From: Caldilineaceae bacterium
Lineage (GTDB): Bacteria > Chloroflexota > Anaerolineae > Caldilineales > Caldilineaceae
DNA length: 16,892 nucleotides
Assembly (NCBI GenBank): GCA_022842065.1
Contig: JALHQH010000013.1
Span: forward strand, 272,094 to 288,985
Direction: 5' to 3'
A model generated the notes under the pieces. It did not search any database. It saw nothing but the letters and a program-made list of their open reading frames with translations, and was not told the DNA's origin. Of this stretch, positions 1-7,909 are shown one piece after another. The translations under genes were made by a program, and so were the position numbers. Position 1 is the stretch's first letter, and every line of letters starts with the position of its first letter.

Positions 1-119
1 ACTGTCTCACTGTCTCACTGTCTCACTGTCTCACTGTCTCACTGTCTCACTGTCTCACTGTCTCACTGTCTCACTGTCTCACTGTCTCACTGTCTCACTG
101 TCTCACTGTCTCACTGTCT
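1..119. repeat. Tandem array of an 8-bp unit
   Basis: The unit ACTGTCTC is repeated 14 times exactly plus 7 bases of a fifteenth copy. The array starts at or before the window edge and ends directly beside the stop codon of the binding-protein gene (stop at 121-123). There are no spacers, so it is not a CRISPR. It resembles the short tandemly repeated sequences known from filamentous bacteria with repeat-rich genomes. Its true length is unknown because it runs off the window. Confidence 0.95.
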
Positions 120-120
120 A

Positions 121-1824
121 CTATTCAAACGCCGCTGGGTGAATCGCCTGTGCAATCTTCTCAAAGCCGTCGATGATGCGCACGGTGGCCTCAGTCTCGA
201 TAGTCGGCACGGGATAGAGCCGGTTGTTTTGCACCGCGGGTACATTGGGGAAGGTCGCTTGTAAGAAGGCGATTAGCGTCTCTGCCTCTTGGCCACGATA
301 GGTCCCGATGATGATCACCTCCGGCTGGGCGGCAGCAAATTCCTCAACGCTGACTTGGAAGAGATCATTGGGAAAGACATTTTCGCCGTTGGCCTGGGTA
401 ATGGTGTCGCCCCAGACGCCACCGGAGAGGATGTTGAGCGGCCCTTCGCCGCCATTGTAAAAGGCTACCCGCATGGTGGGTTGATCGGCCACTTGGGCGA
501 CAATGTCAGCTTGGCGCGCTTTCATCTCGTCGATCAGCGCTTGCGCCCGATCCGCCACGCCAAAGATTTTGCCCAGATTTTCCAGGTCGGTATAAACGGT
601 TTCGATCCGTTTGTTGGGGTAATCGGCGATGGTGCAGGCGCTCGCCGAATAGACTTGCGTCCCGGCGGCTTCCAACTCCGCCACCGTCGCCTTACCCATG
701 GCCGGGTCAAAGGCAAAGCCTTCCAGCAGTTCCGCAACCACCAGATCCGCCTGTTGGGTCAACATCACTTCTTTGGCGGGCCAGTCCATTGACTCGCCAA
801 GGCTAGGAATGCCCGCGGCCGCGGCGGCCAGATCAGCGGGCAGGTCGGTGTACATCCCGGCAAAGGCAACAATGCGATCCTGCACACCTAGCGCCAACAA
901 GATCTCGTTCTGCGGCTGCCACAGACTGACCACCCGTTCGGGAGCTTTGTCAAAGGTCAACTGGCGGCCACAGTTCTCGATTGTAACGGGGTAGGCCGCG
1001 CTTGGCGTGGTCGCCGCATCCCCATCACCCAAGGCCGCGCTGATGCGTTCGGCATTGGTCGCAAAGACCGCCAGCAGATCCAGGTCTTCGCCGGGGAAGT
1101 TCAGCAGATCAACTTTTGTCGCACCGGTCGCCTCAACCACCGGATCGCCGCCGCCCATGTGGGCATTTTCAAAGACGAACTGCGGCTGGGCTTCGGCCAA
1201 TGTTTTGAGTTCAGCCGGTGTGAGGGGGGCTGGCCCATAGGCGCCCGCCGGTTCCAACCCGGCAAAGTGGACCCACGGGGTCATGAACAAATGGGTTACA
1301 ATCACCGGTTTGGTGCCGCCAACCTCGGCTTGGAGCGCCGTTGAGAGCCGTTCGTATTCCTGGTCAAAGTTGGCAAGATAGGCTTCGGCGGCGGCTTGGG
1401 TGCCAAAGAGTTCCGCCAGCCGTGTCACTTCGGCGCGGATGGTGGCGGGTGAATTCTCGGTCATGACCATCACTACTTTATCCAGATCACCCACGGCCGC
1501 CTCTTGCAACCGTGCGGCAAAGCCTTCAAAGCCGGCCAGTAGCACATAGTCAGCGTCGGCCACCGCTAGCAAATCCGACGGCTTGGGATCATAATCCGGC
1601 GGATGTTGCAGGTTACTGGGCGCGATCACGGTAATGTCTGTGGCGCCAGCCGCCGCGGCAAAGGCGGCCACCCAACTGGTCGAGGCGACGATTTTGGGGC
1701 CGGATGTCGATGCGGGGGCTGGGGCCGCGGCTGGCGCCACCGGCGCACAGGCCGTGATGAGCAAGATCAGCAGCAGGCCAAGCCATCGCCGCATTGACAA
1801 GCATGTAGACAAGCAAACGTTCAT
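121..1824 (-). CDS. Two-domain metal ABC transporter binding lipoprotein (ZnuA/TroA-like + BtuF/FecB-like fusion)
   Basis: A 567-residue lipoprotein that should capture ligand outside the membrane for the ABC permease and ATPase just upstream. The start at 1824 is chosen because AAGGAG lies 7 bases before it and the permease stop is one base upstream. A signal peptide ends in the lipobox LITA-C26. Residues about 43-265 resemble the ZnuA/TroA family: a proximal motif around H74 (QHPPDYDPKPSDLL), H178 in VIVTHLF, and H222 in ENAH are candidate metal ligands. After a short linker (about 267-278), residues 279-562 resemble the FecB/BtuF/FhuD family (start YPVTIENCGRQLTF, then a PERVVSL strand). 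The permease and ATPase are of the ZnuB/ZnuC type, which pairs with the first domain only. The ligand of either domain cannot be read from sequence: zinc, manganese, iron or copper, and a chelate for the second domain, are all possible. Confidence 0.9.
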   Translation of the reverse strand: MNVCLSTCLSMRRWLGLLLILLITACAPVAPAAAPAPASTSGPKIVASTSWVAAFAAAAGATDITVIAPSNLQHPPDYDPKPSDLLAVADADYVLLAGFEGFAARLQEAAVGDLDKVVMVMTENSPATIRAEVTRLAELFGTQAAAEAYLANFDQEYERLSTALQAEVGGTKPVIVTHLFMTPWVHFAGLEPAGAYGPAPLTPAELKTLAEAQPQFVFENAHMGGGDPVVEATGATKVDLLNFPGEDLDLLAVFATNAERISAALGDGDAATTPSAAYPVTIENCGRQLTFDKAPERVVSLWQPQNEILLALGVQDRIVAFAGMYTDLPADLAAAAAGIPSLGESMDWPAKEVMLTQQADLVVAELLEGFAFDPAMGKATVAELEAAGTQVYSASACTIADYPNKRIETVYTDLENLGKIFGVADRAQALIDEMKARQADIVAQVADQPTMRVAFYNGGEGPLNILSGGVWGDTITQANGENVFPNDLFQVSVEEFAAAQPEVIIIGTYRGQEAETLIAFLQATFPNVPAVQNNRLYPVPTIETEATVRIIDGFEKIAQAIHPAAFE

Positions 1825-1825
1825 C

Positions 1826-2647
1826 TCATGACTCCTTAAAAATAGCTGATTTAAAATAAGTGAGGATTGTAAACAAACCAACCACCAGCACCAACATCGG
1901 CCCTGGCGGTTGATTGAACCACAAAGTCAACAGAAAACCGAGCAAGTTGCCGACCAGGCCAATCGCAATGGCCCAGCGCACCATCCCGGCAAACGAGTTG
2001 CTCAGGTTACGCGCCGCCAACGCCGGGAGCAGCGTGATCGAATCGACCAACAAGGCGCCAGTTAAACGTACTGCCGCGGCAATCGCCACCGCCACTAGCA
2101 CCAGCAGGAGCATCGTCAAGCGCTCCACTGGCACGCCGGAACAGAGCGCCAGTTCCCGGTCATAGAGCAAGAGCGCCAGGTTGCGCCGTTGCCACAGGTA
2201 AATCAGCAGCACCAGCCCGCTGATCAGCGCCAAGAGCAGCACATCACTGCGCCGGGTCGCCAGGATCGAACCCCAAAGCAGTTCAAACGCGCCATTGGCA
2301 TTGACCCCGGAGAGCGACAGCGTAAAGAGCGCGCCGGCAATCGCCAGGGTCATCACCAGCCCCATGACATCGGCGAGGCCGGAGGGCCGCCGCGCCACCG
2401 GTGTCACCGCTGCGCCGGTGAGCGCACAGAGCAGTAGCGCCACTACCAGCGGTTCGATCCCCAGCAGCAGCCCCAGGGCAATCCCCAGCAGCGCCACATG
2501 CATCATGGCAAAACGGACCGCCACAATGTTCAAGCCAACCACAAAGACCCCGACAATCGGCATCCCAATGCTGGCGATGGTCAACGCCACCGCCGCCCGT
2601 TGGATCGGGATGAGTTGGAGCAGGTCAAACAATTGCGTGCTATTCAT
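1826..2647 (-). CDS. Metal ABC transporter permease, ABC-3 (ZnuB/MntB) family
   Basis: A 273-residue, highly hydrophobic protein with about eight or nine membrane helices, the usual size for ZnuB/MntB/TroC permeases. It would form the membrane channel for the ATPase upstream and the binding lipoprotein downstream. The ATG at 2647 is chosen because it overlaps the ATPase stop as ATGA, a typical translational-coupling junction; a longer reading from 2698 would lie inside the ATPase gene. The stretch FAMMHVALLGIALGLLLG early in the protein and the GALLVDSITLLPALAAR segment near residue 205 are typical of the family, in which the latter contacts the ATPase or lines the channel. The metal is not determined. 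Confidence 0.92.
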   Translation of the reverse strand: MNSTQLFDLLQLIPIQRAAVALTIASIGMPIVGVFVVGLNIVAVRFAMMHVALLGIALGLLLGIEPLVVALLLCALTGAAVTPVARRPSGLADVMGLVMTLAIAGALFTLSLSGVNANGAFELLWGSILATRRSDVLLLALISGLVLLIYLWQRRNLALLLYDRELALCSGVPVERLTMLLLVLVAVAIAAAVRLTGALLVDSITLLPALAARNLSNSFAGMVRWAIAIGLVGNLLGFLLTLWFNQPPGPMLVLVVGLFTILTYFKSAIFKES

Positions 2648-3285
2648 GGTTGCACCGCCCGCAACTGGCCGCCGGCCATCTCCACCGTGCGGTGACAACG
2701 CGCCGCCACCGCACGGTCATGGGTGACGACCAACACGGTGGCCGGCAGCGCCGCCATCTGCTCTGCAATCGTCGCTTGACCAGCAAAGTCGAGCGCTGCC
2801 GTCGGTTCATCGGCCAGCAACAGCCCCGCTTCCCCCGCCAACATCCCCAACGCGCGCGCTAGGTAGGCCCGCTGTAATTGGCCCCCAGAAAGCGCATGGA
2901 GCGGGCGCTGGGCAAATTGCCAAACCCCCAACTCCCCGGCGGCGGCGCGGGCGGCGTCCATGCGGCCACTGCTCGCCAGCAACTCATGCACTAAGAGCGG
3001 AAAGTGACCGGTCGCCTGGCGCTGGGGCATGTAGGCAATGCGGGTGCGCCGCCGTTGCCATTGCGCCGCCGTAACCGCAATCTCCCCGTTGAGCGCGATC
3101 TGACCGCGCACCGGTTGATGTAGCCCCAAGATCGCGCGCAACAACGTACTCTTGCCGGAGCCGTTGCTGCCCAGCAGCGCGACATGTTCGCCAGGCGTTA
3201 GGGCGAGCGAGATGTTATCAACGACTTTGTTACTGCCATGCCAACAAGAGATGCCGGCCAGATGCAGTTGTGCTGGGTTACCCAT
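2644..3285 (-). CDS. Metal ABC transporter ATP-binding protein (ZnuC-like)
   Basis: A 213-residue ABC ATPase that would power the neighbouring ABC-3 permease. Visible motifs are Walker A GSNGSGKST (39-47), Q-loop Gln88 (MPQRQ), signature LSGGQ (132-136), Walker B LLLADEP (155-161) and the switch His189 (VVTHD). It is slightly shorter than most ZnuC proteins (about 250) and lacks their C-terminal extension. The gene follows the cytochrome c gene by 12 bases and overlaps the permease start by 4 bases. No good ribosome site precedes 3285; the nearest purine run, AAAGGA, overlaps the end of the cytochrome gene about 17 bases away, so coupling to upstream translation is likely. Confidence 0.93.
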   Translation of the reverse strand: MGNPAQLHLAGISCWHGSNKVVDNISLALTPGEHVALLGSNGSGKSTLLRAILGLHQPVRGQIALNGEIAVTAAQWQRRRTRIAYMPQRQATGHFPLLVHELLASSGRMDAARAAAGELGVWQFAQRPLHALSGGQLQRAYLARALGMLAGEAGLLLADEPTAALDFAGQATIAEQMAALPATVLVVTHDRAVAARCHRTVEMAGGQLRAVQP

Positions 3286-3297
3286 CGGGGTGATTGA

Positions 3298-3753
3298 TTA
3301 TCCTTTCAGCGTGAGCAAAAAGGCGACCAGATCAGCAATCTCTTGGGTCGTCAGTTCGGTGGCAAAGGTTGGCCGCATGAGATCAGGTGCAAAGCCGGGG
3401 GCGAGGTAGGTATTCGGTGCGATGATCGATTCGTATAGGTAAGCATCGACACTTTTGGCTTCGCCCGTGTAAGCGGGCTGCTGAATCGTCGCGGCACTGC
3501 GCGTCGCCACCCCGGCCAGGGCCGGACCGATTAAGACGACATCCGGCGTTAAGGAGTGACAGGTGATACAGCCCGGCTCCGGCCTGGTCCCAATCAGCGT
3601 TTGCCGAAAAAGTTTTTCCCCGTGTACGGGATCGCCCGGCGGCAACGGTTGCGTAATAGATGGTTGGGTTGGTGTGGGCGTAGGCGCAGGGGTTCCTCCA
3701 CAGCCGACTACGCTCAGGCAAACGCCAACGAGCAGGCCGAGAATTTTTCGCAT
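3298..3753 (-). CDS. Lipoprotein c-type cytochrome
   Basis: A 151-residue mono-heme cytochrome c anchored outside the membrane. The signal peptide ends in the lipobox VVG-C18, followed by a Pro/Thr-rich tether (about 20-40). The heme site is C62-I-T-C65-H66, and Met126 in LMRPTF is the likely sixth ligand, followed by the usual C-terminal helix. It lies 12 bases after SCO and 12 bases before the ABC ATPase, so all three are probably cotranscribed. With SCO next door, the likely role is electron delivery to a cytochrome oxidase or another periplasmic-side redox enzyme; the partner is not in this window. Confidence 0.9.
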   Translation of the reverse strand: MRKILGLLVGVCLSVVGCGGTPAPTPTPTQPSITQPLPPGDPVHGEKLFRQTLIGTRPEPGCITCHSLTPDVVLIGPALAGVATRSAATIQQPAYTGEAKSVDAYLYESIIAPNTYLAPGFAPDLMRPTFATELTTQEIADLVAFLLTLKG

Positions 3754-3765
3754 TGGGCAACTTTC

Positions 3766-4365
3766 TTATAGTGACAAGAGATAGCGTAGATCTTCTGCCA
3801 TCTCTTCCCCGCGTAAACCATAGGGGAAAAGCATCCGCGTATAACCAGCGCGATCAACCACTATCATTTGTGCGCTATGGTCAAGCAGATAGCCAGTAGC
3901 AACCGAGCCTTCATGTTTGCGGAAGATCACCCCATAGGCCGAAGCCAAGGCCGTCACTTCGTCCAGTGTTGTCGTGCCCCCTAAAAAGCGCGGGTCGAAT
4001 TGCTGCACGTAGTCGCCCAGGATTTCCGGCGTATCGCGTTCTGGGTCAATCGAGACCATAATTACCTGCACATCAGCTGCCCTTTCGCCTAACTCGGCAA
4101 AGGCAACCTTTGTCTCCGCCATCGTCGTTGGGCAGGCATCGGGGCAATGGGTGTAGCCAAAATAGAGCAGCACCAGCTTGCCCCGATAATCACTGAGCCG
4201 AATTGGTTGGTTGCCGGCACTTGTTAGCGTAAAGTCAACCGCCGGTTGCTCTGGGTTGAGCAAGAGGCCATGCAGGGCCGGTGTGCTGAACCAACGAAAC
4301 CAAACAAATGTTACAAGGAACAGGGCAAAAGTTACCCCACCTAGCCATAACCAAGATCGTCGCAT
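3766..4365 (-). CDS. sco1: SCO1/SenC/PrrC family copper chaperone
   Basis: A 199-residue membrane-anchored thioredoxin-fold protein; SCO proteins help build the CuA centre of cytochrome c oxidase. One N-terminal helix (about 5-25) anchors it. The copper/redox ligands are all present: C74-P-D-A-C78 in the motif YTHCPDACPTT and H163 in LLDHSAQ. The family motif VSIDPERDTP is at 104-113. Length is normal for the family. An AGGA lies about 5 bases before the ATG at 4365. It leads the block SCO - cytochrome c - metal ABC transporter, and the two PCuAC genes upstream are its usual functional partners. Confidence 0.95.
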   Translation of the reverse strand: MRRSWLWLGGVTFALFLVTFVWFRWFSTPALHGLLLNPEQPAVDFTLTSAGNQPIRLSDYRGKLVLLYFGYTHCPDACPTTMAETKVAFAELGERAADVQVIMVSIDPERDTPEILGDYVQQFDPRFLGGTTTLDEVTALASAYGVIFRKHEGSVATGYLLDHSAQMIVVDRAGYTRMLFPYGLRGEEMAEDLRYLLSL

Positions 4366-4387
4366 CGTTCCTCACTTAAAAAATGCT

Positions 4388-4496
4388 AACTACCAAGCCA
4401 CCCCTCCCTAACCCTCCCCAGCTTGGGGAGGGAACCTTGTCGGGCAGTCCAAGTTCTCTCCCTTAGCAGGGAAGGGTTAGGGAGGGGTTAGTAGTT
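4388..4496. repeat. Intergenic palindromic repeat, copy A (GC-rich CCCTCCCTAACCC type)
   Basis: An imperfect inverted repeat fills most of the 249-bp gap between SCO and PCuAC. A 15-bp perfect core, CCCCTCCCTAACCCT (4401-4415), pairs with 4473-4487, the arms extend outward to AACTAC and GTAGTT, and an inner hairpin CCTCCCC/GGGGAGG sits at 4413-4431. Bases 4388-4419 match 13489-13520 in 31 of 32 positions, so this is one copy of a dispersed family. It could end transcription from PCuAC or stabilise mRNA ends; there is no evidence of a transposase. Confidence 0.85.
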
Positions 4497-4528
4497 AAAA
4501 AATACTAACTGTTCAGGTCACTTGGGCG

Positions 4529-4606
4529 CGGTAGATCGGGATCCAGGCATCCCCGTGTCTACCCGTTTACCGATCTACCGATTTACTTATCTACCGATTT
4601 ACTTAT
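4529..4606. repeat. Small inverted and direct repeats downstream of PCuAC
   Basis: CGGTAGATCGG (4529-4539) pairs with CCGATCTACCG (4570-4580), an 11-bp inverted repeat with a 30-base loop. The 16-base unit CTACCGATTTACTTAT then occurs twice head to tail (4575-4590 and 4591-4606), ending just before the PCuAC stop at 4615. It looks like slippage-prone, simple intergenic DNA; no function is evident. Confidence 0.75.
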
Positions 4607-4614
4607 CCATCCAC

Positions 4615-5262
4615 TCATCGCTCGCGAATCGGCGCTTGTAGGGTGACCTCCCCCGCTTGTTCAAAGGTCAGGGTCACGCTCATCGTCTCCCCGGCGACCA
4701 GATCGCGGTTCAGGCCGATCAACATCACATGGAAACTGCCCGGCTTGAGCTCGGCTGCGCCATTGGCCGGAATCTCAATCGCTTCGACGGGGTACATGGT
4801 CATCACACCATCTTTGACGGCCATATTATGTAGCTCCACGACTGCAGAGACATTACTCTCGGCCTTGATCAGCCGATCCGGCGTATCCGTTGGGTTGCGA
4901 ATGGTCATGTACATGGCGCCCATCGCGCCCCCCATGCCCATACCCATCGTGCCGCTCATGCCCATTGTGTTGCTCATGCCGGTCGTGTCACTCATCGTAG
5001 TAGCGGCGGTCATGTTATCGGTTGTGGTCATGGTGGTGCTGGTCATGGTGGTGCTGGTCATGGTGTTCGTCATGGTGCTGGTCATGGCCGTCGTCTCACT
5101 GTCCATTGCACTTGGCTCATCCCGCATTTGGGCTTGGCGCGCCCACGGGTCGGCAATCTCTAGGCCAGTTGCCGTGGTCGCAACGGGTGCTGCGGCAGGT
5201 TGGACACAGGCGGCGAGGAGCAGCACGGTTACCAAGAGTGTCAAAAACATGTAGCGCTTCAT
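4615..5262 (-). CDS. PCuAC copper chaperone lipoprotein with Met-rich insert
   Basis: A 215-residue lipoprotein (lipobox LLAA-C19) of the PCuAC/DUF461 family, which carries Cu(I) outside the membrane to cytochrome oxidase, often with SCO. The complete canonical motif is present: H145-X10-M156-X21-H178-X-M180. The family opening strand IADPWAR (36-42) and the strand AMYMTIRNPTDTPDRLI (116-132) are normally close, but here about 72 residues separate them, rich in Met, Thr, Ser and Gly with about 18 methionines (46-119). Such Met-rich segments bind Cu(I) in other proteins, so it may be a copper reservoir (inference). The start at 5262 follows AAAGGAG by 8 bases. SCO lies downstream across a repeat-filled gap. 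Confidence 0.93.
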   Translation of the reverse strand: MKRYMFLTLLVTVLLLAACVQPAAAPVATTATGLEIADPWARQAQMRDEPSAMDSETTAMTSTMTNTMTSTTMTSTTMTTTDNMTAATTMSDTTGMSNTMGMSGTMGMGMGGAMGAMYMTIRNPTDTPDRLIKAESNVSAVVELHNMAVKDGVMTMYPVEAIEIPANGAAELKPGSFHVMLIGLNRDLVAGETMSVTLTFEQAGEVTLQAPIRER

Positions 5263-5442
5263 TGCAAAATCTCCTTTATCTGATTGGAATAAAAATACTA
5301 TTTTCCTAACTTGCACAAGCCGGCAACAGAGAACGTAAACATTGATCGGAAAAATACGGATAGTTTTTCCCAGCGTCGCGTAAACTAATCTTCTTGCCTG
5401 CCGTTCAAGCTTTTGGACTGTACTGACTTTGCGATTACGGTC

Positions 5443-5949
5443 TTACCCATTGGTCACCTGCTGCGCCGTGGCCTTGATCCGGAGGGGCGTCCACCGCCCA
5501 GTGTAGGTTTGCCACCCGCCGTAAATCGCCAGCACGCCGTCATAGATCATGCAGGCAATTGGCAGATCGTGGAGATGGGCGGGCAGTTCACGCGGCACAA
5601 AATCCCAGCCGATATGCGCGGCCAAGCCCACGGCCAGGAACCAGGGGGAGACCCATAAGCCTAGCGCGGCCAGCAGGGCATAGATTGCGGCAACCGTCAG
5701 TTCTCGCGGCAGTGTCGCTGGGTAGGCTGGGTTGACATAAGTCAACCCTAGCCAGAGGACGAAGAGCGCCCAAGCTACCAGTTCGGCGCGGGGGCCAAGC
5801 CACCGCCACAGGACGATCAGCGCCAGCGCCAGTGGCACGGCGATTATGGTGAGCACCCCTGCGTGACCGGCGCGGCTGACCGCGGTGGAGATGAGCACCA
5901 GGGTCAGCAGGATGAAAATTGCTTTGGCGCCAACGCGCAGAACCTTCAT
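5443..5949 (-). CDS. Small polytopic membrane protein, function unknown
   Basis: A 168-residue protein with about five hydrophobic segments. AAGGAG lies 6 bases before the ATG at 5949, which fixes the start. The C-terminal part, GLAAHIGWDF followed by PIACMIYDGVLAIYGG, vaguely resembles membrane proteins of the DUF6010 type, in which a His-x-x-Trp-Asp motif is conserved; I would not assign a family with confidence. It follows the permease gene by 33 bases and precedes PCuAC by 180, so it belongs to the metal gene run by position. A role in that pathway is only guilt by association. Confidence 0.75.
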   Translation of the reverse strand: MKVLRVGAKAIFILLTLVLISTAVSRAGHAGVLTIIAVPLALALIVLWRWLGPRAELVAWALFVLWLGLTYVNPAYPATLPRELTVAAIYALLAALGLWVSPWFLAVGLAAHIGWDFVPRELPAHLHDLPIACMIYDGVLAIYGGWQTYTGRWTPLRIKATAQQVTNG

Positions 5950-5982
5950 ACAAAGCTCCTTTCGGAATGGTGGCAAGCACTG

Positions 5983-6864
5983 TTAGGCCCCATAGCTACC
6001 AAATGTCCCCTTGCCACGTAGATAGGGATCGAGCAGATCGCGCAGACTATCACCCAGCAGGTTGAAGCCTAGCACAACAATGGCAATGGTGACGCCGGGA
6101 TAGATCATCAGTTGGGGCGCGGTCTGCAGGAAGGGTCGTCCGGCGTTGAGCATACTGCCCCATTCTGGCGTCGGCGGCTGTGCGCCTAGCCCCAGAAAGT
6201 TGAGGCCGGCCAGCGCCAGGATCAGTTGCCCCAGTTCCAGCGTCACCAAGACGATCACAGGTGAAACCACGTTGGGGAGGATATGCCGCCACAAGATTCG
6301 TCCATGACCCGCCCCCAGTGCATGGGCCGCTTCGACATAGGGCTGGGCGCGACTGGCCAGCACCATGCCGCGCAGAATGCGCGCATAGCCAACCCACCAG
6401 ACACAGACCAAGCCGATGATGGCGTTAACAATCCCGGCCCCCAATGTCCCGACAATCGCCAGCGCAATAATCAGGCTGGGAAACGCAAGCAAGATATCGA
6501 CCAATCGCATCAGCAGCCCATCGAGCCAACCGCCATAATAGCCGCTGACCGCGCCAATGGTGACGCCAATCGTCGTGATGATGAGCGTCGCCACCACGGC
6601 TGTCCCCAGTGAGAGGCGGGTGCCGTACAGCAAGCGGCTGAGCAGGCAGCGCCCGAGGTTGTCCGTTCCGAGCGGGTGTTGCCAACTGGGGGCGGCAAAG
6701 CTGTGCGCCGGGTCGATGGCCGCCGGATCATGCGGAGCGAGCCACGGGCCAATCAGGCCGATCAGCGCAAAGACGATGATAATCAGCAGCCCCAGCCGGC
6801 CACTCCAGCCAAGGCGCGTCAACAGATTTTCTCGCATCGTTTGTCCTAGCGAAGATGCGCTCAT
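5983..6864 (-). CDS. ABC transporter permease, DppC/NikC-like
   Basis: A 293-residue inner-membrane permease of the dipeptide/oligopeptide/nickel class. It has a short cytoplasmic start, a first helix (about 24-43), the family opening APHDP...HPLGTDNLGR (48-72), and five further helices. The EAA loop that contacts the ATPase is visible as YVEAAHALGAGHGRILWRHI (about 176-195), and the C-terminal GDSLRDLLDPYLRG is typical of the family. The ATG at 6864 overlaps the stop of the partner permease as ATGA, which supports that start over the internal ATG at 6837. No ATPase gene (DppD/DppF type) follows; it must be encoded elsewhere if the system works. Confidence 0.94.
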   Translation of the reverse strand: MSASSLGQTMRENLLTRLGWSGRLGLLIIIVFALIGLIGPWLAPHDPAAIDPAHSFAAPSWQHPLGTDNLGRCLLSRLLYGTRLSLGTAVVATLIITTIGVTIGAVSGYYGGWLDGLLMRLVDILLAFPSLIIALAIVGTLGAGIVNAIIGLVCVWWVGYARILRGMVLASRAQPYVEAAHALGAGHGRILWRHILPNVVSPVIVLVTLELGQLILALAGLNFLGLGAQPPTPEWGSMLNAGRPFLQTAPQLMIYPGVTIAIVVLGFNLLGDSLRDLLDPYLRGKGTFGSYGA

Positions 6865-7802
6865 CCGCTCTGCTCCAGTTGAATCCGCGGATCGAGCCAG
6901 AAGTAGAGCAGATCGACGCCCAGATTAATCAAAATAAAAAATGTTCCCGTAAAGAGTACATAGGCTTGAATCAACGGGTAATCGCGGTTCGCAATGCCGT
7001 CAATCAAAAGTTTACCAATCCCCGGCCAGGCAAAGATTGTCTCGATGATCACCGAGCCGCCCAGTAGATGGCCAAAGCTCATGCCGATGACGGTGACAAC
7101 GGGAATCAACGCGTTGCGCAACGCATGGCCGATGAGCACCCGTCGTTGCGCCAGCCCTTTGGCGTGCGCCGTGCGGATGTAGTCCTGGCCCAGCACCTCC
7201 AGCAAGCTGGAACGGGTCAACCGCATGAGGGGCGCAGCAATGCCTACCCCTAGTGCCACCGCCGGCAGCACGAGATGGCGCACGCTGCTGCGCCCTGCGA
7301 CCGGCAACAACTTCCACTCGACGGCAAAAAGTATGATCAGCAGAAAGGCTAGCCAGAAGCCGGGCAGCGACGCGCCGGTCAGCGCCAATACGCGCGAGAT
7401 CTGATCGACTACCGATCCCCGATAGACCGCCGCAGCCATGCCCAGCGGCAGGGCCAGGCCAATGCCGACCAGCAGACCGCCCATGGTCAATTCCAGCGTG
7501 GCCGGAAAGCGTTGGCGCAACTCATCGGCTATCGCACCGCCGCTTTTGTAGGAGACCCCCAGATCGCCCTGCACCACTTGCCCTACCCACCGCCCATATT
7601 GCACCGGCCAGGGCAAGGTTAATCCATATTCCTGGCGGATCTGTTCCACCAGTGCGGTTGGCGGTGGTCCATCGCTCTGCTGCGCCGCAATCAGGTAAGC
7701 GGGATCACCCGGTGCCAGCCGCCCCAAGCCAAAGGCTAACAGGGTGATGCCCAGCCAGACCGGGATCAGGGCCAACAGCCGTTTACCAATCATGCGTGTC
7801 AT
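6861..7802 (-). CDS. ABC transporter permease, DppB/NikB-like
   Basis: A 313-residue permease that pairs with the DppC-like protein downstream. The opening IGKRLLALIPVWLGITLLAF and RLAPGDPAY are family hallmarks, six helices are visible, and the EAA loop reads YIRTAHAKGLAQRRVLIGHA (about 206-225). Two adjacent ATG codons occur at 7805 and 7802; the second is preferred because AAGGGA is 6 bases before it and only 3 before the first. The gene overlaps the next permease by 4 bases and is separated from the binding-protein gene by 107 bases that hold a hairpin. Confidence 0.93.
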   Translation of the reverse strand: MTRMIGKRLLALIPVWLGITLLAFGLGRLAPGDPAYLIAAQQSDGPPPTALVEQIRQEYGLTLPWPVQYGRWVGQVVQGDLGVSYKSGGAIADELRQRFPATLELTMGGLLVGIGLALPLGMAAAVYRGSVVDQISRVLALTGASLPGFWLAFLLIILFAVEWKLLPVAGRSSVRHLVLPAVALGVGIAAPLMRLTRSSLLEVLGQDYIRTAHAKGLAQRRVLIGHALRNALIPVVTVIGMSFGHLLGGSVIIETIFAWPGIGKLLIDGIANRDYPLIQAYVLFTGTFFILINLGVDLLYFWLDPRIQLEQSG

Positions 7803-7830
7803 CATCGTTCCCTTTTTGGTTTGTCCCAGC

Positions 7831-7889
7831 AGGACGACTGAATGTAGGCCACGCGAAGGCTGCGTTTCTGCCCTAAATTCAGCCGTCCC
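7831..7889 (-). promoter_or_regulatory. Intercistronic hairpin between binding protein and permease genes
   Basis: Bases 7831-7848 (AGGACGACTGAATGTAGG) pair with 7872-7889 at 15 of 18 positions, with a 23-base loop. In the minus-strand transcript it lies after the binding-protein stop and before the permease start, without a following U-run. Such hairpins often protect the mRNA 3' end of a binding-protein gene and make its product more abundant than the permeases; that role is inferred. It may also be a dispersed intergenic palindrome. Confidence 0.55.
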
Positions 7890-7909
7890 GCCGAGACGCA
7901 AACGCGGAC

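Noticed and set aside
2648..2698. Longer N terminus for the ABC-3 permease
   Set aside because: It would add 17 non-hydrophobic residues inside the ATPase gene; the ATGA overlap at 2644-2647 is the natural start.
4643..5254. A 203-codon plus-strand ORF with a Val/Met-rich hydrophobic stretch
   Set aside because: It is the reverse reading of the PCuAC Met/Thr repeat; the minus-strand gene has the complete copper motif and a lipobox.
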